This document shows, piece by piece, positions 45,378 to 53,663 of a DNA stretch of 64,000 bases. The stretch is from assembly GCF_001422645.1 (NCBI RefSeq), contig NZ_LMLR01000013.1, positions 1 through 64,000 of the forward strand, written 5' to 3'. Origin of the DNA: Arthrobacter sp. Leaf69. GTDB lineage: Bacteria; Actinomycetota; Actinomycetes; Actinomycetales; Micrococcaceae. Within the stretch, counting starts at the first letter, position 1. Each line of letters opens with the position of its first letter. The position numbers and the translations under genes were made by a program. The notes under the pieces are model-generated. The model was given only the letters and a program-made list of their open reading frames with translations. It did no database searches and was not told the origin of the DNA.

Positions 45378-45534
45378 CTTACGGTTTGGTAAAGCCGCGG
45401 CTGCCGGGCGGGGGGCCCGGATCATGACCGGGGGAGCGGCGGCCGCCCGGTGGAGCGCCGCCAGGCCGCCCGATGGTGCGGCCTCCGCCCGGGTGCCCGG
45501 GCAAAGCGGCCCCCCGCACTGGCGCTCGGGCGAA

Positions 45535-45540
45535 TAGGAT
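45535..45540 (+). promoter_or_regulatory. -10 TAGGAT before the ROK kinase
   Basis: TAGGAT ends 8 bases before the ATG at 45549. GGGGAA in between could instead act as a Shine-Dalgarno. Confidence 0.4.
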
Positions 45541-45548
45541 GGGGAACC

Positions 45549-46640
45549 ATGCACACACCAACACCTGGACAGCAGCCCGGTCCGTATCGCAGGACCTCAG
45601 CCTGGCGGCGCCGGACGCTTGCCGGAGCGGCTGCGGGACAGGCCGGCCAGGGATTCCGGGAGCATCTGCGGCTGGGCCGGAAGGGCCTCGCCATCGGCGT
45701 GGACATCGGCGGCACCAAGGTGGCGGCCGGCGTCGTGGACGCGGAGGGCAGGATCCTCGCCCAGGCCAAGCGGTCCACCCCTGGCAATGATCCCCGGGCG
45801 GTGGAGCAGGTCATTGTTGAGCTGGTTGAGGAATTGGGCCAGGGCCACCGGATCTGGTCGGTCGGGATCGGCGCGGCCGGCTGGATGGACCTCGACGGCG
45901 GCACCGTGCTGTTCAGCCCCCATCTGGCGTGGCGCAACGAACCCCTCCGGGACAACCTGCAGCGGCTGCTCCGCCGGCCTGTACTGCTGACCAACGACGC
46001 CGATGCGGCCGGCTGGGCCGAGTGGCGCTTCGGCGCCGGGCAGGGACAGAACCGCCTGGTCTGTATCACCCTCGGTACCGGAATCGGTGGAGCCATGGTG
46101 ATGGACGGCCGGCTGGAACGCGGGCGCTTCGGCGTCGCCGGGGAGTTCGGCCACCAGATCATCATGCCCGGCGGCCACCGCTGCGAGTGCGGTAACCGCG
46201 GCTGCTGGGAGCAGTACGCGTCCGGCAATGCGCTTGGCCGGGAAGCCCGGGAGCTTGCCGCCGCCAACTCCCCGGTGGCGCAGGAACTGCTCAAAGCGGT
46301 GGACGGCCACGCGGAGCGCATCACCGGTGTGATTGTCACCGAACTGGCTAAGGCGGGGGACGCCACGTCCCGGGAGTTGCTCGAAGACGTCGGGGAGTGG
46401 CTCGGTCTGGGGCTCGCCAACCTGGCCGCCGCACTTGATCCGGGCAAGTTCGTGATCGGCGGCGGACTCTGCGACGCCGGAGAACTGCTGGTCGGTCCGG
46501 CCCGGAAGGCTTTCGCCCGGAACCTGACCGGCCGCGGCTTCCGGCCGGCGGCGGACATCGATCTGGCGGCCCTCGGCCCGAACGCCGGCCTGATTGGTGC
46601 TGCGGACCTGTCCCGGGTCAGCAGCCGAATGCACAGCTAG
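45549..46640 (+). CDS. ROK-family glucokinase
   Basis: Phosphorylates glucose or a related sugar with ATP. The 363-residue protein has ~45 extra N-terminal residues, then the ATP-binding GVDIGGTKVAAGVVD, the substrate motif LTNDADAAGWAEWRFGAGQG, TLGTGIGGAMV, and the ROK zinc motif CECGNRGCWEQYASG, with His of GHQII nearby. No DNA-binding domain is present, so it is a kinase and not a NagC-type repressor. Whether glucose is the substrate is inferred. Confidence 0.88.
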   Translation: MHTPTPGQQPGPYRRTSAWRRRTLAGAAAGQAGQGFREHLRLGRKGLAIGVDIGGTKVAAGVVDAEGRILAQAKRSTPGNDPRAVEQVIVELVEELGQGHRIWSVGIGAAGWMDLDGGTVLFSPHLAWRNEPLRDNLQRLLRRPVLLTNDADAAGWAEWRFGAGQGQNRLVCITLGTGIGGAMVMDGRLERGRFGVAGEFGHQIIMPGGHRCECGNRGCWEQYASGNALGREARELAAANSPVAQELLKAVDGHAERITGVIVTELAKAGDATSRELLEDVGEWLGLGLANLAAALDPGKFVIGGGLCDAGELLVGPARKAFARNLTGRGFRPAADIDLAALGPNAGLIGAADLSRVSSRMHS

Positions 46641-46645
46641 CAGGG

Positions 46646-47359
46646 CTAGAGGCGGGCGCCGTCGTCGTGCTCGTCCTTCTCGCCCGGCAGCTTCATGATC
46701 AGGAAGACCACCGACGCCGCAAAGGCGGCCACCATGCCGAGGATGGCCACCAACGGGGCCGAGCGCCAGAACATCGCCGACATCACGAGCGCCACGGGAC
46801 CGCCCACCGCGCCCAGCCAGGCCAGCACGGTCATGGGGTCGGCGCCGGCGAGGCTGGGCGGCTCCTCCGGCACGAACTCGCCCGTGAAGGGGTCGCCATC
46901 ATCGGCTGCATAGTCCCGCGGCCCGGGAGGAGCCCCGGAAGCATCCGCGGCTGCTGCGCCTGCTGGTGAACCTGCTGTTGAACCTCCTGGTGTGCCTCCG
47001 GCGGACTGGCTTTGCGCGAGCCGCTCCTCGGCGGAGAGTTCGATCGGGGCGCCGGCGGACAGGCCCAGCGGGTCGAAGTCGCTGAAGGGCCGGCGGGCGA
47101 AGCCCTCAGTGCCCGGGCCCTCACTGGCCGGGCCGTCGAGGGACGTGACGTCCCGGTCCACGCCGTCCGTCACAGGAGCTCCCGGACGCTCCACCTCGTC
47201 CCCGCTGTCCTTGGCTCCCGGTACGTCCGGGGCGCCGGGGTCCGCTGCTTGGTCCCTCCCTTCCAGCCTCGCGACCAGGTCGAGCCAGACGGCGTCGTCC
47301 TGGCCGGCGCGGGAATCCGATGAATCGGGGTCAGGAGAGTTGGAGTCCGGTCTACTCAT
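46646..47359 (-). CDS. Membrane protein with acidic/low-complexity N-terminus (unknown)
   Basis: A 237-residue protein. About 165 residues rich in Asp, Ser, Pro, Gly and Ala would be cytoplasmic and disordered. Two membrane spans follow (DPMTVLAWLGAVGGPVALVM and SAPLVAILGMVAAFAASVVF), then an acidic tail. The ATG at 47359 lies inside the end of the hydrolase gene, an 8-base overlap. It ends 6 bases from the ROK kinase stop (convergent). No domain recognised; similar proteins are common in Micrococcales. Confidence 0.75.
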   Translation of the reverse strand: MSRPDSNSPDPDSSDSRAGQDDAVWLDLVARLEGRDQAADPGAPDVPGAKDSGDEVERPGAPVTDGVDRDVTSLDGPASEGPGTEGFARRPFSDFDPLGLSAGAPIELSAEERLAQSQSAGGTPGGSTAGSPAGAAAADASGAPPGPRDYAADDGDPFTGEFVPEEPPSLAGADPMTVLAWLGAVGGPVALVMSAMFWRSAPLVAILGMVAAFAASVVFLIMKLPGEKDEHDDGARL

Positions 47360-48155
47360 CTGCCGTGTCCTTCTGGCTAGCGTGGGCAGCGTCCGGGGCG
47401 CCTCCCGCGACCAGCGACCGGATAAATTCGGCCGAGCCACGGAAGATTTCGGGCGCATCGTTGTCCATCGTAGCCACGTGGTAGCTGTTTTCCAGCCGGA
47501 TCACCTCCAGCGGGGCGTGGGTCAGGCCGCGGCGCAGGGCCAGCATGCTCGATTCGGAGACCACATGGTCCACCGTGGAACGGTACACCCGCACGGGAGC
47601 GGTGATCCGGGGGAGCAGCCGCACCGTGTCTTTGAACATCCTGTTCAGCTGGTACGCCGCGGCGACCGGCGTCCGGGAGTAGGCACCCTCGTCGATGCCC
47701 TCTTTCAAGATGTCGTTGGCGATCGCGGGGGTGCTCTTCAGTACGAATCTCAGGATGCCCGCCAGCGGTGCCCGGGGATCGTCAATGACAAGGCCGGGGT
47801 TGACCAGTACCGCCCCGGCGACCGGACGCGTCGCAGCGATCCGCAGCGCCAGCGCCCCGCCCATGGACAGGCCGGCCACAACTACCTGGTCACACTCCTG
47901 GGCCAGCTCCACGTACGCGGCATCCAGTGCGCCATGCCAATCCTGCCAGTGCGTCCGGGCCAGCTCGTGCCAGCTGGTGCCATGCCCGGGAAGCAACGGC
48001 GTCCGCACTGCGTAGCCGGCGTCCGCCAGCGACCTGGACCAGTCCCTGACGCCGTGCGGGCTGCCGGTAAAGCCATGGGAAACCACCACGCCGGTGCGGG
48101 TGCCGGTTCCGGTGAACGGGCTGCTGAACGGGGTGTGGTCCAAGGGGATGGTCAT
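47352..48155 (-). CDS. Alpha/beta hydrolase (carboxylesterase/monoacylglycerol lipase type), copy 1
   Basis: A 267-residue lipase-fold enzyme: oxyanion HG in VVSHGFTGSPHGVRDW, PLLPGHGTSWHEL, and nucleophile Ser in AGLSMGGALALRIA. The acid is probably in YRSTVDHVV and the His in LENSYHVATMDND. The motif set matches Est30-like carboxylesterases acting on short acyl or monoacylglycerol esters. It overlaps its paralogue upstream (ATGA) and the membrane protein downstream. Confidence 0.87.
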   Translation of the reverse strand: MTIPLDHTPFSSPFTGTGTRTGVVVSHGFTGSPHGVRDWSRSLADAGYAVRTPLLPGHGTSWHELARTHWQDWHGALDAAYVELAQECDQVVVAGLSMGGALALRIAATRPVAGAVLVNPGLVIDDPRAPLAGILRFVLKSTPAIANDILKEGIDEGAYSRTPVAAAYQLNRMFKDTVRLLPRITAPVRVYRSTVDHVVSESSMLALRRGLTHAPLEVIRLENSYHVATMDNDAPEIFRGSAEFIRSLVAGGAPDAAHASQKDTADE

Positions 48156-48976
48156 GGGGTCTCCGGGGCTCGGGCGGCGGACTGGACAGCTGACGCCGGG
48201 GACTGCGGCGCGGCGGTTGCGTGGTGGAGGAAGAACTCAACGGACTGCTGGAAGATCGTGGGGGCGTCGACGTCGAGCGTTGCCACGTGGCCGCTGTCAG
48301 GCAGGCCCACGATCTCAAACTCCCGCGATCCCAGCCGCTTCCGCAGCAGTTCCGTCGACGACGGCGGAACCACCGCGTCCGTCGCAGACTTGAAGACGAG
48401 GGCCGGAGCGGCGACGGCGGGCAGGTCGCGCAGCGTCGCCTTGAACAGTCTGCTCAGCTGGTGGACAGCCTCCAGCGGCGTGAGCGAGTAGTCACCGTCC
48501 TCGGTGGTGACGGGCGTCGGGTTCGGTTCCTGGACGGGAACCGTGGTGCGCTGGACGTGCTTGAGGAGGCCGATGTAACGCACCCGGCGGTCGTAGAAGC
48601 TCAGCCCCGGGTTGACCACGGCGACCCCGGTGACGTTGTGGCGGGCGGCCACGCGCAGGGCAATGGTCCCGCCCATCGAAAGGCCTGCCACATAGCAGTG
48701 CCGGGTTCCGGCGGCGAGGTCCAAGTAAGAGTGCTCGAAGGCCCGGCACCAGTCCTGCCACGTGTGCCGGGCGAGGTCGCGCCAGTCCGTGCCGTGTCCG
48801 GGCAGCAGCGGGACAGATACGGCAAAGCCCTGCCTTGCCAGATGTTCGGCCCAGGGGAGGACGCTGAGGGGGCTGCCGGTGAAGCCGTGGCAGATGGCCA
48901 CGCCGATGCCCGCGTTGCCGCCGTGGCCGGGATAACTGAACGCTGCGGGCGCCAGGGGAGTGCTGCTTCCGGTCAT
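48152..48976 (-). CDS. Alpha/beta hydrolase (carboxylesterase/monoacylglycerol lipase type), copy 2
   Basis: A 274-residue paralogue of the downstream gene. It has the same motifs: ICHGFTGSPLSVLPWAEHLA, LLPGHGTDWRDL, nucleophile in AGLSMGGTIALRV, acid in FKSATDAVVPP and His in LPDSGHVATLD. The tandem pair probably arose by duplication. It is the first gene of a three-gene minus-strand run and is divergent from the acyltransferase, which suggests glycerolipid turnover as the shared theme. Confidence 0.87.
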   Translation of the reverse strand: MTGSSTPLAPAAFSYPGHGGNAGIGVAICHGFTGSPLSVLPWAEHLARQGFAVSVPLLPGHGTDWRDLARHTWQDWCRAFEHSYLDLAAGTRHCYVAGLSMGGTIALRVAARHNVTGVAVVNPGLSFYDRRVRYIGLLKHVQRTTVPVQEPNPTPVTTEDGDYSLTPLEAVHQLSRLFKATLRDLPAVAAPALVFKSATDAVVPPSSTELLRKRLGSREFEIVGLPDSGHVATLDVDAPTIFQQSVEFFLHHATAAPQSPASAVQSAARAPETP

Positions 48977-49087
48977 GTGCCCATCGTGTCACTGTTCCGG
49001 ACAAAACTCACTAGAGTAGGGTGTCATTGAAGTCCGGGCCGGGTCCGACGCAGGGCCTGCCAGACGCCTTCCGGAGGGGTACACCAC

Positions 49088-49831
49088 GTGTTTTATTGGT
49101 TCATGAAGACGTTCGTTCTCGGGCCGGTGCTGAAGACGCTTTTCAGGCCGTGGGTCAAGGGCCTGGACAACGTTCCCGCCGAGGGTGCCGCCATCCTGGC
49201 CTCCAACCACCTCTCCTTCTCGGACTCCATTTTTATGCCCCTGATGGTGCCCCGGCCCGTTGTGTTCCTCGCGAAATCGGAGTACTTCACCGGCAAGGGG
49301 ATCAAGGGCAGGCTGACGGCCACGTTCTTCCGGCTCACCAACCAGCTGCCGATGGACCGTTCCGGCGGGGCCGCGTCCGCCCTCTCGCTCAATGCCGGCA
49401 TGGACGTACTGAAGAACGGCTCGCTCCTGGGCATCTACCCCGAGGGAACCCGCAGCCCGGACTCCCGGCTGTACCGGGGCAAAGTGGGAGTGGCACGGCT
49501 GGCGCTGCAGGCCCGCGTCCCCGTCATACCCGTCGCCATGATCGGCACGGACAAGGTCCAGCCGATCGGCAAGCGGATGCCCAACATCCGGCGGATCGGG
49601 ATGATCTTCGGCGAGCCGCTGGACTTCAGCCGGTACTACGGCATGGAGGATGACCGGCTGATCCAGCGCTCCGTGACCGACGAGATCATGTACGAGCTGA
49701 TGCGGCTCTCCGGCCAGGAATACGTCGACGAGTACGCCGCAGTCGTCAAGCTCCGGCTCGCCGGGAAGGCCACGGAGGTCCCGGAGGAGGGGCCGGCCGG
49801 CGCCGGCCCGGCCGCACCCGGAAGCGTATGA
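49088..49831 (+). CDS. 1-acylglycerol-3-phosphate acyltransferase (PlsC family)
   Basis: A 247-residue membrane-associated acyltransferase with HX4D in SNHLSFSDSIFMPL. The substrate block is QLPMDRSGGAASALSLNAG, followed by YPEGTRSPDSRLYRGKVGVA and block IV VPVIPVAMIGTDKVQP. The C-terminal ~20 residues are Pro/Gly/Ala-rich. The GTG at 49088 starts MFYWFMKTFVLGPVLKTLF, a likely membrane-binding helix. It stands just before the DAHP synthase as its M. tuberculosis relative Rv2182c stands near aroG. This is the second PlsC-like gene in the window. Confidence 0.9.
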   Translation: MFYWFMKTFVLGPVLKTLFRPWVKGLDNVPAEGAAILASNHLSFSDSIFMPLMVPRPVVFLAKSEYFTGKGIKGRLTATFFRLTNQLPMDRSGGAASALSLNAGMDVLKNGSLLGIYPEGTRSPDSRLYRGKVGVARLALQARVPVIPVAMIGTDKVQPIGKRMPNIRRIGMIFGEPLDFSRYYGMEDDRLIQRSVTDEIMYELMRLSGQEYVDEYAAVVKLRLAGKATEVPEEGPAGAGPAAPGSV

Positions 49832-49898
49832 CCCCAGCGTGTGACGGGACCGGCGCTATCAATGACGGTCCGGGGCCGACGAACGCCACGGAGGCTAC

Positions 49899-49904
49899 TA
49901 TCCT
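49899..49904 (+). promoter_or_regulatory. -10 TATCCT before aroG
   Basis: TATCCT ends 6 bases before the GTG at 49911, so the transcript would start at the start codon. No Shine-Dalgarno is present, which fits a leaderless mRNA. Confidence 0.5.
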
Positions 49905-49910
49905 TAGAAG

Positions 49911-51344
49911 GTGACTGAGCTATCTGCGCCTTCGGCCTCCCCCCTGAACAGTTCCCTGAGCGGCTCCGCCCTGACCGGCTCCGCGCTGACCAGCACCGCC
50001 CAGAGCGGAGCGGCAAACTACCCCGGCCTGGATCACTGGCGGGAACTGCCGGCCTCGCAGCAGCCCAGCTGGTCCGACGCGGCCATTTTTGAAGCCTCCG
50101 TCAAGGAACTTTCCGTCCTCCCGCCACTTGTCTTCGCGGGCGAAGTGGACATCCTGCGCGAACGGCTCGCCGCGGCTGCCCAGGGGAAGGCCTTCCTGCT
50201 CCAGGGCGGCGACTGCGCGGAAACCTTCGAGGCCGCCACTGCGGACAAGATCAGCGCCCGCGTCCGCACCATCCTGCAGATGGCGGTGGTCCTCACCTAC
50301 GGCGCCGCGATGCCCGTCATCAAGATGGGCCGTATGGCCGGACAATTCGCCAAGCCGCGTTCCTCCAACGATGAGACCCGCGAGGGCGTCACGTTGCCGG
50401 CCTACCGCGGCGACATCGTCAACGGCTACGACTTCACGCCGGAATCCCGCGCCCACGACGCCGGCCGGATGCTCAAGGCGTACCACACCTCGGCCTCCAC
50501 TCTGAACCTGATCCGCGCGTTCACGCAGGGCGGCTTCGCGGACCTGCGGCTCGTGCACCAGTGGAACAAGGGCTTCACCGAAAACCCCGCCCACGCGCGC
50601 TACGAGTCCCTGGCCCGGGACATCGACCGCGCCATCAAATTCATGGCTTCCTGCGGCGCGGACTTCGAGGCCCTCAAGCGCGTGGAGTTCTACGCCAGCC
50701 ACGAAGCGCTGCTGCTTGACTACGAGCGCGCCCTGACCCGCATCGACTCCCGCACCGGCTTCCCGTACGACACATCCGCGCATTTCCTCTGGATCGGTGA
50801 GCGCACGCGCGAACTGGACCACGCGCATGTCGACTTCCTCTCCCGTGTGCGCAACCCGATCGGTGTGAAGCTGGGGCCGGGAACCTCCGGCGACGACGCG
50901 CTGCGCCTGATCGACAAACTTGATCCGGACCGCGAACCCGGCCGCCTGACCTTCATCACCCGGATGGGCGCCGGTAACATCCGTGAGAAGCTGCCCCCGA
51001 TTGTGGAGCGGGTCACGGCATCCGGCGCCCAGGTCCTGTGGGTCACCGACCCCATGCACGGCAACACCGTCACCTCGCCGAACGGCTACAAGACCCGGAA
51101 CTTCGACGACGTTATTGACGAGGTGCGCGGCTTCTTCGAGGTCCACCACGCGCTCGGCACCGTTCCCGGCGGCCTGCACGTCGAAATGACCGGCGACGAC
51201 GTGGCCGAGTGCCTTGGCGGCGCGGACCCGGTGGACCAGGAGTCCTTCCTGGACCGCTACGAATCGGTCTGCGATCCCCGCCTGAACCACATGCAGTCCC
51301 TGGAGATGGCCTTCCTGGTGGCCGGAGCCCTGTCCAAGCGCTAA
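49911..51344 (+). CDS. aroG: Class II 3-deoxy-7-phosphoheptulonate synthase
   Basis: Joins phosphoenolpyruvate and erythrose 4-phosphate, the first shikimate pathway step. The 477-residue class II (plant-like) enzyme has LLQGGDCAETFEA, PVIKMGRMAGQFAKPRS, ESLARDIDRAIKFMASCGAD, HFLWIGERTRELDHAHVDF and TRMGAGNIREKLPP. The residues for metal binding (Cys of GGDCAE, later His, Glu, Asp) appear present. The first ~40 residues are Ser/Ala-rich. A terminator follows. tyrA at 30060 is a later enzyme of the same pathway. Confidence 0.95.
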   Translation: MTELSAPSASPLNSSLSGSALTGSALTSTAQSGAANYPGLDHWRELPASQQPSWSDAAIFEASVKELSVLPPLVFAGEVDILRERLAAAAQGKAFLLQGGDCAETFEAATADKISARVRTILQMAVVLTYGAAMPVIKMGRMAGQFAKPRSSNDETREGVTLPAYRGDIVNGYDFTPESRAHDAGRMLKAYHTSASTLNLIRAFTQGGFADLRLVHQWNKGFTENPAHARYESLARDIDRAIKFMASCGADFEALKRVEFYASHEALLLDYERALTRIDSRTGFPYDTSAHFLWIGERTRELDHAHVDFLSRVRNPIGVKLGPGTSGDDALRLIDKLDPDREPGRLTFITRMGAGNIREKLPPIVERVTASGAQVLWVTDPMHGNTVTSPNGYKTRNFDDVIDEVRGFFEVHHALGTVPGGLHVEMTGDDVAECLGGADPVDQESFLDRYESVCDPRLNHMQSLEMAFLVAGALSKR

Positions 51345-51362
51345 AACCCCGTAGCATCAGAA

Positions 51363-51398
51363 AGCTCCGCCCCGGCTGGATTCAGCCGGGGCGGAGCT
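51363..51398. terminator. Terminator between aroG and the kinase gene
   Basis: A 15-bp perfect stem (51363-51377 with 51384-51398) with a GGATTC loop, flanked by A and T residues, so usable from both sides. Confidence 0.9.
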
Positions 51399-51418
51399 CG
51401 TTTAAACCGGGATGGCTG

Positions 51419-53539
51419 TCAGACCACGGTCAGGGTGACCACGGAGCCCTCCGGAACCTCTTCATCCACCGGATCCTGATCCCGAACGGTGCCAAAGAAC
51501 CCGCCGAGAATGTCATTCACCTGCACGTCGAAGCCCAGCTCCCTGAGGGCTGCCTCCGCCTCGTCGGCCTGCTTGCCGATGAAGCTGGGGACTTTAACGA
51601 GCCGGGGGCCCTTGGAGATGGTGAGCGTCACGGATCCGCCCTTGGTCAGGTTTCCGGACGCCGGATCCTGCGCCACGACGGCGCCCTCGGGCACCTTCCG
51701 GTCGTTGACGGCAACGGGTGCGACGACAGCTTTCAGCCCGGCGGCTTCGATGGCCTTGACCGCGTCTGCCTGGTCCTGGCCGCGAACGTCCGGCACCGGA
51801 ATCGGCTGCGGTCCCTTGGACACGGTCAGGTCGACGGGGGTGCCGTGCCGGACGGGATTGCCGCTGCGCGGCGCCTGCGCCAGGACCGTACCGGCGGGTT
51901 CGGATTCATCAAAAGTTTCGGAGATCTTCCCCAGGGCCATGCCCGCGCCGTTGAGGGCGGTCTTGGCCTCGTCCAGGGACTTTCCGGTCAGCTGCGGCAG
52001 GGGGAACAGCTGGGGCCCCTTGGACACGGAGAGGGATACCGGCAGGAACTTCCGGATCACCTCGCCGGCCGCGGGTTCCGTGCCCACCACCAGTCCCGGC
52101 TTGACGTCGTCGTCGTAGACGTCCTTCGTGGTGGACTGGAACCCGGCGGCGCGGAGCAGCTGCTGGGCCTCGGCCACGGTTTTGTTTGAGAGTTGCGGGA
52201 CGGTGCCGGGGGAGCCCGGTCCCATCCCGAAGAACCAGCCGGCACCGCCGGCCAACAGCGCCGCGACCACCAGCACCAGAATCCAGAGCAGGCCGCGGCG
52301 CCGGGGGTTTCCCTCGCGCAGGCTCCGCACCGGAGTGGCGGCGGCGCGCTGGCGTGCCTTTTCTTCATCACGGTCGTGCTTGCGCTGCGCCCGTTTGCTG
52401 GCCGGGACCGCGGAGTCCGGTCCGTCGTCGGAGTTGCCGGGGTACTCAACTTCGTCCGGTGCGGACAGCGGGCCGTAGCCGTGCCCCCGGGGGGCGGCGG
52501 ACATCACGGTGGTCGGGTTGTTGCCGCGGGCGATGAACTCCGTGGGCTGCTGCCGGCCGCCGATCACTTCGGTGGCGCCGTCGCCGGCAAGCGGGTCCGG
52601 GGCGCCGCCGCCGGGGCGCCGGACGGGCGGGCTGGGCGCCGGCGGTACGGGCGGCAGGGACGGGTGCGCTGCCGGGGGCTGCAGGTCGAGCTCGGCGTCG
52701 CTCAGGTTCCGCCGGATGTGCCGGAGTTCGGAGAGCAGGGCGTTTCCGTTGACGGGGCGCTTGTCCGGGTCGTTGGCGGTGCACCACTGCACCAGCTCGT
52801 CGAGTTCGCCGGCGAGTCCCGGAACCAGCTCCGAAGGGGCCCCCACGGACGAGTTGACGTGCTGGTACGCGACCTGGATGGGGACCTCGCCGTCGAACGG
52901 CTGCCGGCCGGTGATCATCTCGTAGAGCATGATCCCGACCGAATAGATATCGCTGCGGGCGTCGGCCTGCCTGCCCAGCACGAGCTCCGGGGAGAGGTAC
53001 GCCACGGTGCCGATGAGGGCTCCGGTGCTGGTCGACGTCGAAATGGCGCGGGCCAGCCCGAAGTCGCCGAGTTTGATCCTCCCGTCGTCGGCAATCAGCA
53101 CGTTTTCGGGTTTGATGTCCCGGTGGATGAGGCCGGCCTCGTGGGCCGCCCCCAGCCCTTCAACGACGGGGTCGATCAGGGCCAGGGCCAGGCGCGGAGG
53201 CAGTGCGCCCCTGTCTTTGAGGACGTCACGCAGGGTGTGGCCCTTGATGTATTCCATCACCAGGTAGGCCACCCGGTCGTCCTCGCCCTGGTCAAGAACT
53301 CCCACGACGTGCGGGTGTGAGAGCCGGGCGGCGGTCTTGGCTTCGCGGCCCAGCCGGTCAAGGAACTGCGGGTCACCGGCCATGTGGGGGTGCAGCACCT
53401 TCAGCGCCACATCACGCTCCAGCCGGCGGTCGGTGGCCACGTAGACGGTGGACATCCCGCCGCTGGCGAGCCTGGACTGAATCAGGTACCGGCCATCCAC
53501 GAGGGTGCCAACTAGAGGGTCCGACGAGTATTCCTGCAC
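51419..53539 (-). CDS. pknL: Ser/Thr protein kinase with four PASTA domains (PknL/PknB type)
   Basis: A 706-residue membrane kinase. The kinase domain (about 15-280) has GGMSTVYVAT, ALKVL (Lys), HRDIKPENVL, DFGLAR and GTVAYLSPE, all needed for activity. Thr residues between DFG and APE (STSTSTGALIGT) are the likely autophosphorylation sites. A Pro-rich linker, one span (GLLWILVLVVAALLAGGAGW), then four extracellular PASTA repeats follow; these bind muropeptides. The gene next to aroG and an Rv2175c-like gene supports PknL, although mycobacterial PknL lacks PASTA domains. The GTG start has no Shine-Dalgarno but has TAGGAT 6 bases upstream. Confidence 0.9.
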   Translation of the reverse strand: MQEYSSDPLVGTLVDGRYLIQSRLASGGMSTVYVATDRRLERDVALKVLHPHMAGDPQFLDRLGREAKTAARLSHPHVVGVLDQGEDDRVAYLVMEYIKGHTLRDVLKDRGALPPRLALALIDPVVEGLGAAHEAGLIHRDIKPENVLIADDGRIKLGDFGLARAISTSTSTGALIGTVAYLSPELVLGRQADARSDIYSVGIMLYEMITGRQPFDGEVPIQVAYQHVNSSVGAPSELVPGLAGELDELVQWCTANDPDKRPVNGNALLSELRHIRRNLSDAELDLQPPAAHPSLPPVPPAPSPPVRRPGGGAPDPLAGDGATEVIGGRQQPTEFIARGNNPTTVMSAAPRGHGYGPLSAPDEVEYPGNSDDGPDSAVPASKRAQRKHDRDEEKARQRAAATPVRSLREGNPRRRGLLWILVLVVAALLAGGAGWFFGMGPGSPGTVPQLSNKTVAEAQQLLRAAGFQSTTKDVYDDDVKPGLVVGTEPAAGEVIRKFLPVSLSVSKGPQLFPLPQLTGKSLDEAKTALNGAGMALGKISETFDESEPAGTVLAQAPRSGNPVRHGTPVDLTVSKGPQPIPVPDVRGQDQADAVKAIEAAGLKAVVAPVAVNDRKVPEGAVVAQDPASGNLTKGGSVTLTISKGPRLVKVPSFIGKQADEAEAALRELGFDVQVNDILGGFFGTVRDQDPVDEEVPEGSVVTLTVV

Positions 53540-53545
53540 TATACG

Positions 53546-53551
53546 ATCCTA
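53546..53551 (-). promoter_or_regulatory. -10 TAGGAT before the PASTA kinase
   Basis: On the minus strand TAGGAT lies 6 bases before the GTG start at 53539, consistent with a leaderless mRNA. Confidence 0.5.
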
Positions 53552-53565
53552 ATCGCTGCACGGAA

Positions 53566-53598
53566 ACGGGCCCGAATTAACATGCGATCCGGGCCCGT
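53566..53598 (-). terminator. Terminator-like hairpin after the LysM gene
   Basis: ACGGGCCCG (53566-53574) pairs with CGGGCCCGT (53590-53598). Read on the minus strand, the hairpin follows the transglycosylase gene by 65 bases and ends in GTTTCC. Confidence 0.6.
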
Positions 53599-53663
53599 AT
53601 CGTTATCCGCCGGGAGTGGCCTGGGCGGCTGGTCGCGCGGCCGGCCGGGGCCGCCGCGGACTC

